Numbered from the stretch's first letter, positions 46,901 to 60,166 are shown. The stretch: DNA of 64,000 nucleotides from Pieris napi (GCF_905475465.1 NC_062249.1:4228501-4292500), one strand, 5' to 3'. Made by a program: numbers and translations. Notes: generated from the sequence alone by a model not told the origin.

Positions 46901-48056
46901 ATACAAATAAAAATGTTATTTTACTTTCTTTTTAAATACTTTTAGACTTAAAAATTGCCCGTTTAACGTCTGTTAAGTAGAGATATACTATTAACTAAGG
47001 TATGTAAAGATCAATGAATCTGATACAGAAATGTCTGCCCATGCCCATGGTTACGTATTATACATAAGTCAATATTGCTGTATAATAATAAAACTAGAAA
47101 TATTAATAAAATGATGTACGAACATGGAATGGAACAATGGAAACGCTAGGAGCTATGTTAATTTCGAGTTGTATCGACTTGTCAAATATTGTTCAATATA
47201 GACGGAGTTCAATACGATATTACGCGACATTTGTTATATTCACAATTTACTCAAGATAAAGGCGGTACATTGAAATATACCTTTATAGAGATATAATTGT
47301 AGTGAAACTCAACTAAGGCATTATACATGTTGCTACTCAATAGTAAGAGACAATTCTCTTATACTTATAAATGAAATATGTTACCTTCTAAAGTCAAGAA
47401 ACTATTATATACCCATGTTTTGTCAGGTTCATTAGTATACAAGATGGTACAAGGGTGATAGGGACACATTTCTATAGATTAATATTAAATCCATTTCGTA
47501 TTAAATAAAAAAATACATTTCTATCTTCAACATTTTCATTAGCACGGTATGTCATTAAAAGTTTGTCCAGTTTCATAAATAGCGAGGAGAAATGACGATC
47601 TTTAGATTTCTCAGAAATGGAAATATCTATAGAAATCTCTTCGTTAAGATACAATGCTAAAAACCCAGTTTTCATTTTAATGAAGCAGTTATCCTTTGAC
47701 TGAGAGAAAACAATACTTATTCAGTGCTTCCCAAACATTCTCCAAATTTTTATCCTTATTTCAAATTAGCACCGAAATTCACGAACACTTTATATATGTG
47801 TAAATGATGGTTTATATACGTAGGCATGGCAGTACATATATCGTATTCCAAGTAAAAAAAAACCTAGAGTAAATTACAATACATATATAACTTACTATGA
47901 ACTGAGCTTAATAATCGTCACCTATGCAATACAGTAAGTTACAGTTTAAATTACTAATTTAAGTTTTTTTGATATGTTGTGATTCCACATAGCATTGTGT
48001 CACTCTCTTAGCAGAGCCTCACTCTTGTCGTTAATGTCAATTTAAATAGTAAATGA

Positions 48057-48084
48057 CATATATATATATATATATATATATTTA
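48057..48084. repeat. TA microsatellite
   Basis: Uninterrupted TA run followed by TTTATT units. Confidence 0.8.
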
Positions 48085-48111
48085 TTTATTTATTGTTAGT
48101 TTTGTAAGGGA

Positions 48112-48185
48112 TTATTACATACGATTTTTGACGTTCATAAGTGTATATTGCCTACCTACACGAATAAATGATTTTTGACTTTGAT
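48112..48185 (+). repeat. LINE family B 3' end
   Basis: TTTTGACGTTCATAAGTGTA and ACGAATAAATGATTTTTGAC. Confidence 0.6.
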
Positions 48186-49161
48186 AAAACTAAAAATTAT
48201 GTTTTACTAAGGCCCAAGCACGCTACAGTGCCACATTCTTTTCTTGGCCTGTAAGAGCGTCGCTGTCATGGATATTAGTATTACCAGTAAAAAAATAAAC
48301 CATTATAAGGGGAATAATTTGTAGTAATGGCGACGGTAGTAGCAATTTCAGCCGTCACGCAGTTGTTCCGTCATCTGTCATCTACTCCGATACTAACACG
48401 GTACCCACATTGTTACCCATATGTACATTGTACAATATTTTTTGAATGTTTTACGCTATTTAGACTTAAAAACCTACCAACTTAGTACAGTCAGGTAAAA
48501 TCAATTATTTTGTAGAAACAAAAGCCAACTCATCCCTTCATCTCGGAGACAATGCACACTTAAAGAGTTCTATTTAAGTCATTTTTACACCTTAACGTTG
48601 ACAAAGACTTTTTTAATGAATGCTTCGTCCTAACGAGCGTCCCTGCCTTCTTAATGAATATTTCGACAGCCCTGCCTATCTTGTCTCTTAAATCAATTTA
48701 ATTCAAGTAATACCTTAAAATGTAGTTTCGTAAATTGGAGTATTCATCTATATTTCAATTATATCTAGGAAAATTAAATCTATAATAACGGTTTTTATTT
48801 GTTCTCTCAGAGTCATATAAATACTGGAAATTCTTAAGGAAAGTTTCAGCGACAATTGAGTCCGTTTCCTAGAGACTTCCTGACATGAAGCTGAGTTTAG
48901 TAAATGAGGGGATTTGGAATCATTTCCCCGGTTCGCGGCTCCTGACAGTTTCGGATTTGATCTGCCCTTTATACAATTAACATTTTTATAAGGTTTTATT
49001 CTAAATAGCTACTCAAAGAAAGCTTTGTTTTGATAATTCATTTAGACTTCTTGATTATATCTCAGGAGACTTTTCTCACTAAATAAGTATTATAACAACT
49101 TGTGAACTATGACGCATGTATTACCTTCATCCGCATTCATTCATTCATCATTTATTTAATA

Positions 49162-50462
49162 GAGGAAAGTGACCAAATATGGGATAGTATCCCTAATATG
49201 GAATACCCCTATTTCTCCCAAATGCAAACTCACATACTCATTAAACAATGATTTTCTGTCTCCTCTTACTTCCGTTTACGCGTACAAGTTGTCGCATGTC
49301 AGTTGAGCAAGAGCTTTCGTCATTATGACAGTTTTTTGTTTTGTCGCTACCGCATAACTTTCTAAGGTATGTTAAAAATACGTATTTTTCGTAAAGAAAG
49401 TGCACACAGTACTGATTTTATAGCTTTTAGAGACCGTTTAGACGTTCTTTTGTATGTTTTAGCGGTATTAGATGATATTACTTTCTTAAATATAAAAATC
49501 TGAATGTAATTTTGAAATCGTTGGAAAATCCAAATATGGACAGATCACAGTATCCAATTATGGACTATTCCATAATTGGTTCTCTGAAGTATCAGCTGAC
49601 ATGATGATTTTGTTAATTATATTTTTTTTAAATGTTTTACCAAAATGGCGGGCGTCAACTCAAAAACAAAGCGAAAAGAATGGATTCAGAGCATATGGCG
49701 GAAGTAATAAAATTAGTAAGAGAGAAACAAATGGGTTATTTAAAAGCTGGAAAATACTTTGATGTGTCAAGATCTACTTTGTTTTGATTATGTCAGAAAA
49801 ACGAATTTTCTCCAGAACAAGCCGCAGCTACTACACTGGGAAAGAAAACTGTCGTGTTGCCAAAAAAAAAAGAAGTAAGAATGAGAAAATATCAAAAGGA
49901 AAAAACCAAAAGAGAAGACTAAGCCTAATTCAGATAATGAGGAGGTGATGCTATTTGATACTGACAGTGAACCCGATGCCTTGATAGGATATACAGCTCC
50001 AGAATCTGAAGATTCGGAGTGTATTTTCTGTGGTGTGCTGTTTTCGAATGATACTCATGGGGAAACATGGATCAAGTATCTTCTGTGTGGACTCTGGGCA
50101 TGTAATGATTGCGCTGTGCCAGAGTTTGATACCTGGATTTGTGACTTTTGTAAAAAAATTGTGTACCTTTCTATATTTTTACCAAGTTTCCAAAGAGTCT
50201 CGTGTATTTTAAGGTTAATTTTTGATAGTGTTTATAGTATTCCATATTTGGGGTACCTATTCCATATTTAGATACCTAAATCTTTATTTAGTTTCTTAAA
50301 TTTTTTCTTACCTTAAACTAATCAATAAAACCTAAACTTATTACAAACTAAAGTGCAAATATATGATTGTTAATAATTACCACAAAAAGTTTTTTATTTA
50401 TAACACTTGTGGAAATTATGCCTAAAAATCAAAATGGTATTCCATATTTGGTCACTCTCCTC
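49162..50462 (+). mobile_element. Pogo-like DNA transposon, internally deleted
   Basis: The ends are inverted repeats: GAGGAAAGTGACCAAATATGG on the left and GAGGAGAGTGACCAAATATGG on the other strand at the right. TA flanks both sides (49160-49161 and 50463-50464). CCATATTTGG-like motifs recur inside both ends. The interior keeps the two extremities of a pogo/Tigger-type transposase gene but not the DDE core. Confidence 0.75.
49645..50170 (+). pseudogene. Pogo-like transposase remnant: HTH plus C-terminal zinc finger
   Basis: From ATG 49645 a basic start (MAGVNSKTKRKEW) shifts frame near 49680 into HMAEVIKLVREKQMGYLKAG and DVSRSTLF, a psq-type helix-turn-helix. A TGA at 49785-49787 interrupts it, and readable sequence continues as EFSPEQAAATTLGKK. 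Further on (about 49945-50160) comes an acidic linker and then CIFCGVLFSND, LLCGLWACNDC and WICDFCKK, paired cysteines like the C-terminal PHD-type zinc finger of insect pogo/Tigger-derived proteins. The catalytic domain between them is missing. It is a pseudogene. Confidence 0.65.
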
Positions 50463-51121
50463 TACGCAAATCAAACCAAGATTATCACTTACCCAAAGAT
50501 CATAAGATGGAGAGGTGTCCCACGTTCAAGTGGAATTCCACCATTTTCAGTTAAGAACGTATGCAAAAAATAAGTAATCAGATCTTCTTAAAGAATAACT
50601 TTGAGGTATGTATTTTAGCAGAATATAAAGTTGACAGTCTCCCCACATGTTCTTAAAATAAAATCTTTGATTGCAATTAGCGTAAAGAGAACGTGAATAT
50701 GTCTGCTCCAGGCTACATTTCGAATTCAAAAGGAATGAATAACAAAATTCTTATATCTGTTCCGACGATAAATTTCACTCAAAAACAATATCAAGTCAAA
50801 AATGAAGGACAAAGCGCTGCCCGAGTCCCGGGAGGCGATATTATAAGATTTATCAAAGTCAGGCTCAAAAGTGTCACATCATTACGACTGCCGCGGTCCG
50901 GACAATGGCTTATAAGAATTATTTAATATCGTTTCAGAGAGGTTTTTTACCAAGATATTCGCTCCTAATTAGGCTTTTTATAACGTAAGGAGCGTTGTAT
51001 TATTTCTAAAAATTACGTCTTGTGTATGTTTTGAATGTTCATTATTTATACCAAGAGGATAATTCTCGTTTTGATATGATGACTACGTATATGGTAAATG
51101 TAACCTGATTTTTTTAATACG

Positions 51122-51366
51122 TAGTGTTGGCTTCAGTCTGCGACTCTCATTCAACCAATGGACGTTTTGCTATGTGCGCATTTACCATTTGCTCGAACGG
51201 TGAAGGAAAACAGCGTGAGGAAACCGACTTGCCTTAGACCCAAATAGTCGACGGCGTGTGTCAGGCACTGTAGGTTAATCACCTACTTACCTATTAGATT
51301 ACCAAATCATCATGAAACAGATGAAGAAATCTGAGGCCCGGACCTAAAGAGGTTGTAGCGCCACTG
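51122..51366 (+). repeat. SINE family S, head deleted
   Basis: The B-box region is missing between GACTCTCATTC and AACCAATGGACG; the rest, to GTTGTAGCGCCACTG, is present. Confidence 0.82.
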
Positions 51367-51856
51367 CTTTTTTTTTAATACGGAACTGAACAGACGTTTC
51401 ACCATAATCCCACCTGATATTAAGTGAGATGTTGCCTATTGGAGGGCACGACTGTCCAGGAGATGCCTATTAAACCGCCGCTTAAATGAACCCATATTAT
51501 AACTGCTTAGAGAAGATGGAAGGGGTTCCACTCCTTTGCTGTTTTTATAACCGACGATCCAAATCTTGTGGCACCTGGGGATGTCAACAACGAACTGGTG
51601 AACTCCAGCATGCTTCTAAAAAATCTCGAATTGATTGTGATGTCGTTTGACATTGATATAAACCTAATAGATTTTTCAAAATAAGCCAAAAATAATAGTT
51701 GTCATTCAGGCCTATCTACTAACATCATGAATGAAATTTCTTAACCATTTCATAACGTAGCCGGTTAGCTATTAAGTGATCAATCTACGAATCTGCATCA
51801 TCAAATCTTAATGACTCTAAGCATCTAGGTATTCTATTTTCTAAATTATGGGACAG

Positions 51857-52012
51857 AATGCTCACGTGATGTTAAGTGACACGACCGCCTATGGACACTC
51901 ACATGTCCAGAAGTATCGCAAGTGAGTTGCCGGCCTTTCAAGAGTTCTTTTCTTGCAGGACCCTAAGTCCAATTGATTTGGAAATACTTCAGTGGGTAGT
52001 TGTAGTCCATAT
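51857..52012 (-). repeat. Family A LINE tail
   Basis: Plus-strand reading GTGATGTTAAGTGACACGAC, then GAGTTGCCGGCCTTTCAAGA and CTTCAGTGGGTAGTTG. Diverged inverted copy. Confidence 0.65.
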
Positions 52013-52535
52013 ATGTAGATGTGAAATTGAAAAAAAAATCATGTAAAAAGTACCCATTAAGTACTAAACAAGATAAGCGACGATTCAACATTCACAAATA
52101 AGTTCGTAACAAAAACCTTGACGGGAACAATTTAAAACACAAGAAAGTGGGGTAAAAAGTGCCCCAGTAACCCTCGGAAAGGTAGCGTGAATTTTAAGGG
52201 TTATTTGCAATTAGAATTATTCTCTAGAGCTCTTGAATGTCGAGAGCGGGTTCAAATTAAAATGAAACGGTTTGGGTATTTTAGACCTGTTTATTTGCAG
52301 TGCTTACGAGGTTAATGCTTTAAAATATACTAAAAATTCAAATAAATAACTGTTTTAAAATAAGTGGCTGTTTAATTTCAAATAACTAGATTTAGGGACA
52401 TTTTCTGTACAAATATTACAAAGAGGAACGATTTGTATTATTGAAACGAAAAAAGACAAGAAAAAGTGAACCGCAAAATTCTTTCACTTTTAGAATATTG
52501 CATTTCCTGAGTTAGTATAAGCTATATATACACTA

Positions 52536-52621
52536 TACAGAGTGGCCAAAAAGTCGTGGATCAAACGCAAATAGGGGATAATATGTTTGCGTTTGATTCA
52601 CGACTTTTTGACCACCCTGTA
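52536..52621. mobile_element. 86-bp palindromic MITE
   Basis: The ends TACAGAGTGGCCAAAAAGTC and, on the other strand, TACAGGGTGGTCAAAAAGTC continue as an inverted repeat through GATTCAAACGCAAA-type sequence, leaving a loop of about 16 bp. The TA ends suggest a Tc1/mariner-type target. Confidence 0.6.
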
Positions 52622-52987
52622 TATATCCGAAATGTTAAAAATATAAATGTTCAGCCGTGCGAAGCCCGTACAAGTCACTAATATGTTATATAAAAAGTTT
52701 ATTGTCTATGTTTGAAGCATCAACAAATCACCTTGCGGTTAGGTTTAATTAACAGATTAGCAACGCAACAAAGCTAGAATAATTACACGACCACTAATTG
52801 TAAATACAAATTAACTGTAACTGATTATGAATGCCAAGTCAAAGAGTAATTTTTTAAAATCACTGACGGCTATGAATGACAAATGCAGGCAATTCAAAAT
52901 GTGGAAAATAAACACAACAATTACCTTTTTAATTAACAATGTAATTAGAAATTATAATGTTTTAGAAAGTTATTTAATTCGAAATAC

Positions 52988-53110
52988 TAGCGGACCCGAC
53001 TGACGTTGTTCTATTTAAGACGTGTGTCGGGTACACACGTCTTAAATACACAAAAAACTCATCAAAATCGGACGCCCTTTAGGAATCTGGTTAACAAACA
53101 TTTATATATA
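52988..53110 (+). repeat. Relative of the 16280 repeat, with an inserted hairpin
   Basis: GCGGACCCGACTGACGTTGT and CATCAAAATCGGACGCC match the 16280 copy. Between them lies a 15-bp perfect hairpin (53013-53047). Confidence 0.5.
53013..53047. repeat. 15-bp perfect hairpin
   Basis: ATTTAAGACGTGTGT, loop CGGGT, then the exact complement. It sits inside a LINE-like tail. Confidence 0.7.
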
Positions 53111-53188
53111 CGCAAATATGTACCTAATATTTATTATATATAAAATTATATAAACTTAATACAATGTTGTATTTAACTTATGCATTAA

Positions 53189-53471
53189 GTGCAGTCATGG
53201 CCTAGTGGCTTCAGCGTACGGCTCTCATCCCTCAGATCCTAGGTTCGATCCCCGGCTGTGCACGAACGGACTTTCTTTCCATGTTCGCACTTAACAGTCG
53301 CTCGCGCTGAAGGAAAACATCGTGAGGAAACCAGTTCGCCTGAAACTCAAAAAGTCGACAGCGTGTCTCACAGAAGGCTGATCAATGATCATATCTACTT
53401 CCCTATTATATGTATATTGACTAATGATCTAGAAACAGATACAGAAATCTGAGGGCCAGACTTAAAAAGAT
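53189..53471 (+). repeat. SINE family S
   Basis: GCAGTCATGGCCTAGTGGCT (A box), AGGTTCGATCCCCGGCTGTG (B box) and a complete body. Confidence 0.87.
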
Positions 53472-54294
53472 GTTTAATTACTATTGTCTCATTAATTAAA
53501 ACTCGTACTCCTATGGCCTAATTTAGTATGAAATTTGGCGTTCAAAACGCAAAAATTACAATCTGATAAAATAATTATAAGTGTTTTACTTTGAAGAATT
53601 TCGATATAATTTACATGCACTTGAAATTAAAGTTCTAACTAACAAAAAGTTTTAGACTTCTCTGTCACGTCTTATAGTGATTTTACCTATAACTTAATAT
53701 AAACCAAGTAGTCGAATAGGCTTCAGTTACATTCCAATCTAAAATAATTCACAATTAGCAAGAAATTGAAACCAAAATGACTGCAGGTGCATAAACGCTG
53801 TTGGTTTCGATTAGTTGTATCAAAGCGTCCCTTATACAGATATAGGAATGGCACATATTGACGAAACGGTAAAATATACTGCAAAATTTCCATGCGAGAC
53901 TCAAAGTCTGTACAAATATAGCTAGTTCACAAACAAATCTAATTTTTATCCAAATATCACATGCCAGTTCTACTTATTAAAAAAGACGATATGGATATCG
54001 CATACGTCTGAATTATCTGACGACAGGGAGCGCTAATCCCGCTACTATGAATAACTCCGGCGCAATAATTGAATGAGAGAGTGTCACGTGACACGCACCG
54101 CCCGTGATTACTGATCTAATTAAGTCACATTCAATCCCTATAGACTAAGAGCTAGAACTAAAACGTGAACGATTTTATGAGAACTCTAAACGAAAGTATA
54201 AATGACTACATCATGGGTATGTAGTCCCCATTTACGGAATGGGAAAGATAAACTTTTGCGTCTCTTTCAGAAATAATTATATAAAACGAGCAGC

Positions 54295-54475
54295 CTCATA
54301 CACGTCTGCTTCACTAGACTTTTTCTTTTGTGAACTAGCGAACTGTGGAATCGACTCCAATTGTTAAAAAGACAGTATACTGAAAGGCTTGCAATGTTCT
54401 CACTAAAATGATTGTCAAAGGCTGCGATAACTGCATTTTTTGGCGTCGCATAGGCTCGATTGCCTATAAAAAAAA
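54295..54475 (+). repeat. LINE 3' end (family E)
   Basis: TGAACTAGCGAACTGTGGAA, CTGCGATAACTGCA and TTGCCTATAAAAAAAA. A short relative is at 1262-1365. Confidence 0.5.
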
Positions 54476-54723
54476 TCCATTACAATAATGAATAGGTTAA
54501 GCCTGCCAACGAACTTCAGTTTTATTGAAAAAACAGGAGTTGGTTAGAATCTTCTTCATTATATATCTAAGATTGTCTTTTATGTTCTTAAAATGTGTAA
54601 CAATCTCCTAGCCTACAAAAAGTTACGAACAGTCACAGAGCACTAAAAACAAAGAATCATTACTGTTGTAGTAACTTAAAATACTATTTATTGCGTATAC
54701 GGCTTTTCTTTACGTAATGTATC

Positions 54724-55042
54724 TGTTAACGTTAAATTGTAAACACCGTTAGATTGTAATTTATCTCGCGAGATTATAAACTGTCGAAAGATTGTGAACC
54801 TCAGCTTACTGCTTACAATTTAACGTATTATTATTCGGTAGATTGTTCTACACTAACTTAGTTATCATTCAAACTTCTTTGGTCAATTACAGATTAATTT
54901 TACTTTCCAACAATTTTATATAACTACCGAATAATAATACGTTAAATTGTAAGCAGTTCGTTGAGGTTCACAATCTTTCGACAGTTTATAATCTCGCGAG
55001 ATAGATTACAATCTAGCGGTGTTTACAATTTTACGGTGACAT
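54724..55042. mobile_element. MITE with about 118-bp inverted arms
   Basis: The arms 54724-54842 and 54923-55042 are inverted copies containing TTACAATTTAACGTATTATT, ATCTCGCGAGAT-like palindromes and ACCGTTAGATTGTAA ends, around an 80-bp spacer. There is no coding sequence. A related copy is at 682-955. Confidence 0.8.
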
Positions 55043-56430
55043 ATCTACGCTGTGATTATAATCTTTGTACGCAACTGACGTTTTAAGTTTTAATTTATTG
55101 ACCTTACTCTGTAGCAATACTGACAGCGATATCAATCTCAATGAGATTCTGTTCAATAAGTTTGCGACATCAGTGCTACGTGTTTTGTGAAAACTAAATC
55201 GAGCTTGCATGCAAAAATGTCGACCCAGTATATCTCTCGCTATTTGGATGTTACAGAGTACGGGCACCGGTACATAATACTAAATATAAACACATTACTG
55301 CTAAAACAATAGGCAGAAATACATTAATTACACCCTCAAAACACTGATACTAATTATTTTAAATCAATTAAATCACTATCCGCACTTTTTTTCGTGATGA
55401 TTATCACTCAGGATCACATTTAAGAGACTAGTCCGGGCCACGATGAGGCCCGTTTGTATATCCTTGAGATGAACAATTTTGAACGATATTAGAAAACTTT
55501 CTGGGCAGGTATATATTTTCTATCTTTACCGCACAATTCACACCGCACAATTCTAGCGCATCACTCTCGTCATCACGGCGTTCGAATGTTCAGTCTAGCT
55601 TTGTGAAAGTTTTGATTTTCCCCATCTATCACGCATCATTCTATCCTAGCCACACATCTGGGGTCTTCGGGTAAGTCAGTGGTTAGACTGTTCGAGGACC
55701 CCTTATGGTTGAAGGAAGAGCAGCGCCTTTCTTTCACCACATATAATAATAAATAATAATAACGTATACGTTAACGTAATAGATTCGCGTATATGTCCGT
55801 TAAAGTTTTTTTTATTTAAATATTTGCGAGAGTTATAATAATGTTAAGGTGCAATCATTTTCCGCACCTAGACCCATATTTGTACCGTTGTACAATTAAT
55901 ACGCTAATTAAGCCAGCCTAGCTCCTTCCACAATCTCCTAAAGAAGAAGTTTCCTGTGCACATCGCAGGCTTCTTCGAGCTCACTGCTCCAAGGAGTTCT
56001 GATCATTGGGAAGCCACGCATTCCAGGACTACGTGGGTGACTAATTCCTCTGCGTTGAAACTGCCTCTGACGAAGGGACTATCTGTCGCGCCAAGGACAA
56101 AGGGATGGGAGAAATTGGCCCGTGATTTGCGAAAGTAAAATCTATTACAACAAAAAAATAAAATGTAAAGCTGATTTCTATACTCTATGTTTTAACCCAA
56201 TAAAGTGGCAGACTGTACATTTCATGTGTCAATGTCCTCGTCACTCGTACTTACTCAAATATCACATTTCATTAATTAATCGATCCACATAATTGTTTAA
56301 TAACTAAGACACTTGAAATTGTACTCAACGTACTAATTGATTTTACAATTTCTCAAAAGTAAATCTAAACTAAAGGTTTTGCTTTTCTATTATATGAGAT
56401 ATTAAATCTCAGGAAACAATAAAATAACTT

Positions 56431-56598
56431 TTTAGATATTGGCCTCAGATTATTGTACATGCTGTCGACTTTTTGGGTCACACGCTATCCTCACGATGTT
56501 TCCTTCATCGTACGACGAGTGTCCATTGGTGCACAACCGGGGTTTGAACCTACAACCTCAAGAATAAGAGTAGCACGATGATACACTAAATACCGATC
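56431..56598 (-). repeat. SINE family S, diverged
   Basis: GCTGTCGACTTTTTGGGTC, TCACGATGTTTCCTTCATCG and GTGCACAACCGGGGTTTGAA. Old copy. Confidence 0.7.
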
Positions 56599-57182
56599 AC
56601 AGAATATAAACTTAATAACGTAACTACAATGTGTTGGTAAATAGATTAAAACAAACAGTAAATTGATGAAATCATATATTTTTCTGTATAAAAAAGAATA
56701 TTATCTATAGAAAGTACAATCAGAAATAAGTTGTTTGTGTTCGTCTTCATTGCGAGAGTAAAAATCAACAAGTTAGCCGAGCGAGGGGAAAGTAAAACAG
56801 AAGCCGAAATAATCCGGCGATCTCTTCAAAATATTTACACGAACAATCCGACAGAAAGAATAATTTTGTTCCCTTCGTTTTGGACTCTTTATAGATTAAG
56901 CATCTAGATGTAACGGCTTCAACACGTGGTTTGTTTTAGTGTTTTGGGGCAGCCATATTTATGCGTTTGTTTCATACTATAGTAATTCTTCTAATTCTTT
57001 ATGTTTACGTATTTATTATTTATATTTTGTATGTATTTTTGGCTGTAAATAAATGCATCAAGCTGGTGATCGGAAACTGATCTTAAATCTTCCGCATTAT
57101 ACGTTACGCGTGATTTGATCACTATAAGATTTAAAAGTACAGATGGCGGGAAACGACCAAATTTAAAGTTTGTAGAGGTAGA

Positions 57183-57252
57183 GGAGCGCGACCGCCGCTG
57201 TGAAAACCGCTGTGTGAGTTATAAAAGTGAGTTTCAGAATCGCAAGGCTGTA
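57183..57252. mobile_element. MITE family M, right-end fragment
   Basis: GCGACCGCCGCTGTGAAAAC through CAGAATCGCAAGGCTGT matches the right arm of the copy at 38748-38850. No left arm is seen. Confidence 0.6.
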
Positions 57253-58589
57253 GACAATGATAACTTTGTTAGGTATATACTATTAAGTGCGTGTGTGTGT
57301 CCGAAAGAGTGCGTGTAGATACTATATTTCGCGTCATATTTTATCGTTATTAAATATGTAACCGTATCTACATATTAGTATTATCTTTGCGAACTCTAAC
57401 GAAGACGAAAAACCGAGTTAGTAAGGATTGTTTGAACAGAAGTGTATCCAATACTTTTTACTTGTTTCTGTATAATTTCATGTCTCGATATTGTATGCGC
57501 AGATGGCGATTTATACCCTTTAAGCAGAAACTTTTCGACAGATTTGTCATGTCTCCGTATGCGTCGATACGTCAATTGATTTTTAGATTGAATATCCCGA
57601 ATACCATCTAACAATGTATGTAAATCCTTTTAATTTATTTTAAATCTTGAAGTGCCTAGTCAAAAATTAAGCCGTTTCAGCTGCAGCAGATGGTTATGAA
57701 TTAGAAAAATATTGTCAACTCCTTGTAGATGAAGTTCTCATGTTTTTGTTTATATTTTTCTGTTGTGCTGTTTTTCTTATATTAGAGAAAAGATGTTATT
57801 TTTACAGACCGACTTTATCTTACTCTTTTTGTGATAATATGCAGCTTCATCATACAGAATGAAGGGCACAGTTTTGTAATTTCGTTGGTAGTAATTTAAT
57901 GTATATTCTTAAATTACTCAAATAAATCAAGCCTGGCAAATAAAAATGCCCTACCTCCTCCAGACAAGTATGTTGGATCAACGGTTGGCGGAAAATTAAA
58001 TAACACATTGTCAAATTGATAAATAAGTTTATACCCTACTACTAGTACCTACTTTAAAATTAAAAATGTGTTTTCATATCTTCACAAAAATCTACGACAC
58101 GTTTTTCATATGAGTAAGAAAAGCTTAAATTCTCTGCGTCCCACATCTGCTAGACTTTGTTTAGAAATCCTAAGCTGCACAAACTTCTTAAAACACGTTT
58201 AAAAATGTTATGAAGTTTTACTCATGTTTCTTGGACTTTGTACTTAATAATTATGAATTGTAAATATATACCTTCAATAATGATTCACAAAATTGTATTG
58301 AATAACCTGTGATTAATTGAATGAGAAATATCTGATACAAGTTATAATATATAAATATTTATAATTTTTAAATGAGAATTTTTAATTTCACTCGCAGAAG
58401 TAAGGACAAACCTTGTTTTGAAAAGGCCATAGTTACAGGAAAACCTGAAAGAAACACCATCCCTATTACAATTAGAGGTAAACACAAAAAGGTAAAAATT
58501 AAAAACATAAAACGACCTTCAAAGGTGGTGCTTAGTGATCATGATGACACTCACGAGCCCCAGCTTGGGCCTTCAACTTCAAAAGGTTG

Positions 58590-60090
58590 AAAACAATCCA
58601 GGTATCCGTAAGACAGGGAACAGCCTTCATCCAACAGGATAACTGGCTTATTTTTAAGGTATTAGATTTAAATGGCCTACTGATGGAATTAGAATAAAAC
58701 AATAGGAAATATAGTAATTTTAGCAAGATAGTAAGTGATGATAAGCCTTAGTTTAAAGATTTTTTAGGAATAAGGGAACAAGTATAGTATTTGGAAAGAA
58801 TAACTACTGAAAAGATTAGGCAAATAATCCTTTCACACCGAGTACGAAGAGGAATATTGAACCCTCTAGGCTCTATTATTAAAATGATAACTGGAAACTT
58901 AGATCAGGAAGATGCTCAACGATATGAGCAGTAAATTAATCAATTAGGTAATCAACAAAATTTCAACAAAAAAGCGTTTAACAGTTGTTTCCAAAATGTT
59001 AGATGGACTCATTAATTCATCAGAAATATTACACAATAACTCAAAAATTATGGACGAAAGACTAAAACGTGTAGAAAAAAATGTTAAAAGACATAAGTAC
59101 TAAAGAAAATAATGCAGTATACTCTACATATGTTTTAAGTTTACATATATAATCTTTTTGTAAGTAATTTTAGAACGCTTTATATAAAAAATAAGCGAAT
59201 TAGAAATTGCTTTGGCTTTCAACAAAACCAATGTTTTACACATTTATTACAGATTTTAATTTATATATCACAGTCAGAAAATCTTATGTATGCACCCACT
59301 TGGGATAATTTAGTTAAATTAGAAGATACGATTAATGTTAAATCATACATGATAGACAGGAAAATAACTTTTGTATTAGAGGTAGCTTTAATAACCAATT
59401 CAACTTATAGTAATAAAATGTATCCCTTACCTATCTTTCATGACCCTAAAAACCTAACCTTAATAATCATTCCTAAATATCCCTATATCCTGGTGAAAGG
59501 TGTAACATACTTACCGCTTATACAGCCTTGCAAACAAGTCTCTGAGGAAAATTATCTCTGCACACAAGAAAACAGGGGCACCGTATCCTGAAACGACATG
59601 CATTGAGGAGCTGATGACCTTCAAGGAAAACCCATCCAACTGTGACCAGAATACAGTAATTATAGAAGAGGTAAAGGTACAATAATAGTAATCAAATCAC
59701 TATTCAAAATAATTGCAAAAATGAGATAAGCCGAAACTCTATAAAGGGAACATAATATATCATTACTATAGATTAACCCTGCGATCTCAACATCAATGAC
59801 ATCCAATTACATCATCAGCGTTCATATACAGAAAATATGTCATCAGAACGTATCCCATCCATTAAGCTGCTGGAGTTACAGTCAACAGTGAACTCTAAGG
59901 AAAATCAGAATCCAGTAAACTTACAAGGAATGGAGCTCAGTGACCGGCAACACATGTCTTACATGCTGTAACAACTTAACAGAGATAGTGATAGTGAAAT
60001 GGGCAATTCAGTGAAAGTGAAAAGCATTAGTTTAGGCACTCTTTTATTGTATTTTGCTAATTGTTGTGTTTTTAAAAAAAAATAAGATTA
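58590..60090 (+). pseudogene. env: Errantivirus env, broken (copy 1)
   Basis: Remnant of the membrane fusion glycoprotein that insect errantiviruses share with baculovirus F proteins. A furin-type site (RVRRG, 58839-58853) is followed by a Gly/Ile-rich segment like a fusion peptide. The frame is then interrupted by stops and shifts. A later open piece (59286-59591) keeps YPLPIFHD and paired cysteines, and a hydrophobic stretch near 60033-60080 could be the membrane anchor. With this many breaks it is not functional. Confidence 0.7.
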
Positions 60091-60166
60091 TTAATATGTT
60101 GCAGTGGCGAAATAATCAGAATTTGCATGTGCAATCCCCTGATAATTTCGCTCTTAAGGAGGGAGG

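Larger units (their letters stand above)
42192..49159. other. Intergenic DNA with sparse LINE scraps
   Basis: GC-richer islands at 42310-42415, 45240-45440 and 46280-46420 stand out from AT-rich flanks. None gives a frame I can assign. Microsatellite-like GAGA at about 43205 and TA at 48057 are present. Confidence 0.4.
50465..58388. other. Intergenic DNA between the pogo-like element and the retrotransposon
   Basis: Apart from listed SINEs, MITEs and LINE tails, a short segment at 55930-56110 (frame with SSDHWEATHSRTTWVTNSSA) and one at 51480-51610 look like scraps of retrotransposons that I cannot name. No host exon is supported. Confidence 0.4.

Noticed and set aside
58372..58590. A separate small gene starting at 58372
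   Set aside because: Its start lies in flanking DNA, and its body is the truncated C-terminal tail of the retrotransposon pol.
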